NCBI RefSeq assembly: GCF_964355755.1
Contig: NC_092673.1
Coordinates: 8,249,001 to 8,313,000 of the forward strand
Direction: 5' to 3'
From: Antedon mediterranea
Taxonomy: Eukaryota; Echinodermata; Crinoidea; Comatulida; Antedonidae
Length of the DNA stretch: 64,000 bases
Every line of letters starts with the position of its first letter. The stretch's first letter is position 1. A program made the translations under genes and the position numbers. Of the stretch, positions 61,741 through 64,000 are shown one piece after another. The notes beneath the pieces are model-generated. The model saw only the letters and a program-made list of their open reading frames with translations. It was not told the DNA's origin and made no database searches.

Positions 61741-62765
61741 TCATCTGGAATTTTATTTTCTCTTTCTGCACGTTTTCTTTCTCTTTCATGCCATTTACAA
61801 TCACTCCAAGAGAGTTAGCTGGTTGGTTCTTATTCTAATTCTTTCTCTTTCTTCTAATACATTTATTGTAACTGAGGTACAGAGCAATGCCTAATAAATG
61901 AAATCTTCGCCTACACAATTGTACTGTAGGTTAAATAAATCAGTCAATGTATAATTTCTATATTATTGATGATTAAATAGATCAAAACATTGAATAATGA
62001 TTTCTCCTTTCATTATCATTAATCTTGCCAAAGTTAAACTGAACAAAAGTGTTATATTGATAAAAAGCTAAAATGTCTGTGTCACCATTTTGTAAATTAT
62101 TTAAATAATATCATCAGTAAATTAGAAATATCATTTTTTATTTTATTACTTTATCTTTATTCTGAAAATGTTCAACTTCTTGTACTGTATAATAACATCA
62201 CACTGTGAAACCATGGCAATCTACAGTTAAAAAATAAACTGCACATTTACAATCATTACAGGTACATGCTTGTAAGCAAACTGGGTGAAATAGACATGTG
62301 CATACCTTTACTTGAGGGCGTACATGTTGAATGATGCTTTTAAAAATCGGCAATAAATTGTACGTTTAAAAAAAGTCACAAAATTGATTGTGTCTTACTT
62401 ATTGCTAAACTGAGTCCTGAACTTTCAAGCTACTAAACATACCATCTGAAATAGTCAAATCGTAAGTTACAGTAAGGTGTGTTTTTCAACAAACTTGTCT
62501 GACACTAGGCCTCACAACGCTACGTTACCGTTTGATAGCGTACCTATCAACCGTATCCAAGGACGCTACCGGTATCCAAGCTGATTACGAAACACACAGT
62601 ACACACACCTGGGCCTATCTTTTTGATCTTTATTTTGATCTGATCTTTGATTTGATCTTCGTTTTGATCTTTGATTTGATCTCTGATTGATCTCGGACGA
62701 AAGTTTCACCTACACAATTGAGGCCGATAGCAAAAATAGACGACGCATACTAAGGGTCTACATTT
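61741..62765. other. Probable SCAI intron, AT-rich
   Basis: No exon found. 62,635-62,690 is a TTTGATCT simple repeat of about seven units. Confidence 0.45.
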
Positions 62766-62777
62766 TATTTGCTAAAT

Positions 62778-63256
62778 ATGCCGGACGAAACAAACGACAA
62801 GCAAAATGATTAACAAACAGGGACACTGGATGAGCAATCTAGTGCTACTAGTACAAATTGTAGCTTGGAAACCTGTAAAAAAAATAACGGAACACTAGTA
62901 AAATGCTCAAACTGCAGAAACTCATATCACCTTACATGTGTTGACCTAAAGAGGCGACCAAATCCAAAATGGGCATGTCAAAATTGCAAAAAGGATAAGT
63001 TTCATAGTAAAACAACTGAAAGAAAAAGTTGAGTCCTTACAGACAAATAAACAAAATTTCTACTGAAAACGATCATGTTAAGAAACGGCAAGCAAGTTTA
63101 GAAGATGAAAACAAAAAACTAAAGCAACAAATAAAAAGCTTAAACGTAAAGGTCAGCAGACTTGAGGGTGATCTTGAGAAATGGTACATTATTTGTCAAT
63201 GCAAACAGAAGCTAACATCAGATACCATTGTGAGTACAGTAGGAGGATCAAAGTGA
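62778..63256 (+). pseudogene. Decayed PHD-finger plus coiled-coil ORF (CR1-type ORF1-like)
   Basis: From ATG at 62778 the frame meets TAA after 11 codons. It then continues into a PHD-type zinc finger with Cys pairs, KCSNCRNSYHLTCVDL and WACQNCKK (about 62,860-62,995), before a TGA. Two further frame shifts lead to a heptad-like basic coiled coil (LEDENKKLKQQIKSLNVKV) ending at TGA 63254-63256. A PHD finger beside a coiled coil is known in ORF1 of CR1-like LINEs, so this is best read as a dead element. A decayed host gene is the alternative. Confidence 0.6.
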
Positions 63257-64000
63257 CGAAACAGGTCAAAATTCTCAACAAAAATTGCAAATAAAACATT
63301 AAACTAATTATAATCTACATTCCTTCTAATTACTTAAACTTCAAAGGCTATAAAATGTAACAATTTTGTTTGGTTTTGTGACTCACTTTATATTGAATCA
63401 TATAATAGTTTACACATTTGCATTCACTGAATCTGACTGCATAATTAATGGTAAAGAATAAACTACAAAATGCAAAGTTACTGTACAGTACAGATACATA
63501 AAGTTACAGTAATGTCATTAATTGTTTGACTTTTAAACAACAAATTCTAATGAACATTGTTTTTAATACAAAGTAACTTATTGATTTATTAAGTAAGACA
63601 ACTAACCAACATTTTGTGGTGAGAAATATGTATTATTATTAAAAGGTAGAGTACTGTATAAAAATTATGATCTGAGAATATACCAAGCAAATAATTATAA
63701 TGCATGCCATATTTGGTATAATTAATACTAAACTGTATAAATTAGTAAACAAATAGACAATATTTATATTTTATACAGTCATAAGTGTTTGGTATGTATA
63801 ATACATTTTTTTAAACTTATCAATGCTCGGTTACTGTTGTTTAATATAGTATTAGTAGTGGATATTTAAGTGGTTTTTGACATAATTCAACTAAAAACAG
63901 TGGGACAGCCAGTCGACAAATCGTGTCAAATTTCGACTCGGAGAGGGCGCCCTACTTTTCTAATTTAGTTCAAAATTGCTAAATTTTAGGGTGTTGGAAA
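63257..64000. other. Right end of window, no gene seen
   Basis: AT-rich with TACTGTACAGTA words. The last 80 bases are more GC-rich (GACTCGGAGAGGGCGCC), and I cannot assign them. The next upstream SCAI exon was not found. Confidence 0.4.

Overview
The window is animal nuclear DNA: AT-rich, intron-dominated and dense in transposon remnants. Three conserved genes were assembled exon by exon with GT..AG junctions and matching phases: the 5' end of COP1 (minus strand), a complete ALAD (plus strand) and the 3' three quarters of SCAI (minus strand). The set of genes (to my knowledge COP1 and SCAI are both missing from flies and nematodes), tRNA-derived SINEs, CR1/L2-like LINEs, a DIRS-like element and the many TAGGCCTA and TACTGTA words suggest a marine invertebrate deuterostome, perhaps an echinoderm. 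The species guess is low confidence.

Layout. 1-14,627: COP1 exons 3, 2 and 1 on the minus strand. Its introns carry two hAT-like elements, two smaller inverted-repeat elements, a TA-flanked element and a perfect hairpin. 14,630-15,060: GC-richer upstream region. 15,290-17,690: a simple repeat, then a tandem array of ~370-bp units, each with a nuclear-receptor-like inverted repeat. 17,928-19,739: exons of an unrecognised plus-strand gene, apparently damaged by a frameshift and a LINE insertion. 20,316-21,554: a terminal-inverted-repeat transposon. 23,584-36,569: the complete nine-exon ALAD gene (336 aa). Its introns hold an AAAGTCGCCCC array, a cluster of kappaB-like sites, a 35-copy 41-bp minisatellite, tandem partial copies of exon 4, a 460-aa reverse transcriptase ORF on the opposite strand, a Tigger-like element and a SINE. 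36,570-43,580: convergent intergenic region with a DNA transposon, a LINE 3' end and probably the SCAI 3' UTR. 43,581-60,322: eleven SCAI exons on the minus strand, one of them lying between two inverted SINE copies. 60,370-64,000: a DIRS-like retrotransposon remnant and a decayed PHD/coiled-coil ORF resembling CR1-type ORF1, probably within a further SCAI intron. The SCAI N-terminal exons lie past the right edge.

The three genes are not functionally linked: COP1 is a ubiquitin ligase, ALAD makes haem precursor, and SCAI is a transcriptional cofactor and DNA-repair protein. I see no operon, CRISPR array or clearly new multi-gene system. The most interesting items are the exon-4 tandem duplication with repeated splice donors, the inverted SINE pair around a SCAI exon, the nuclear-receptor-motif array, and the unrecognised gene with duplicated exons.
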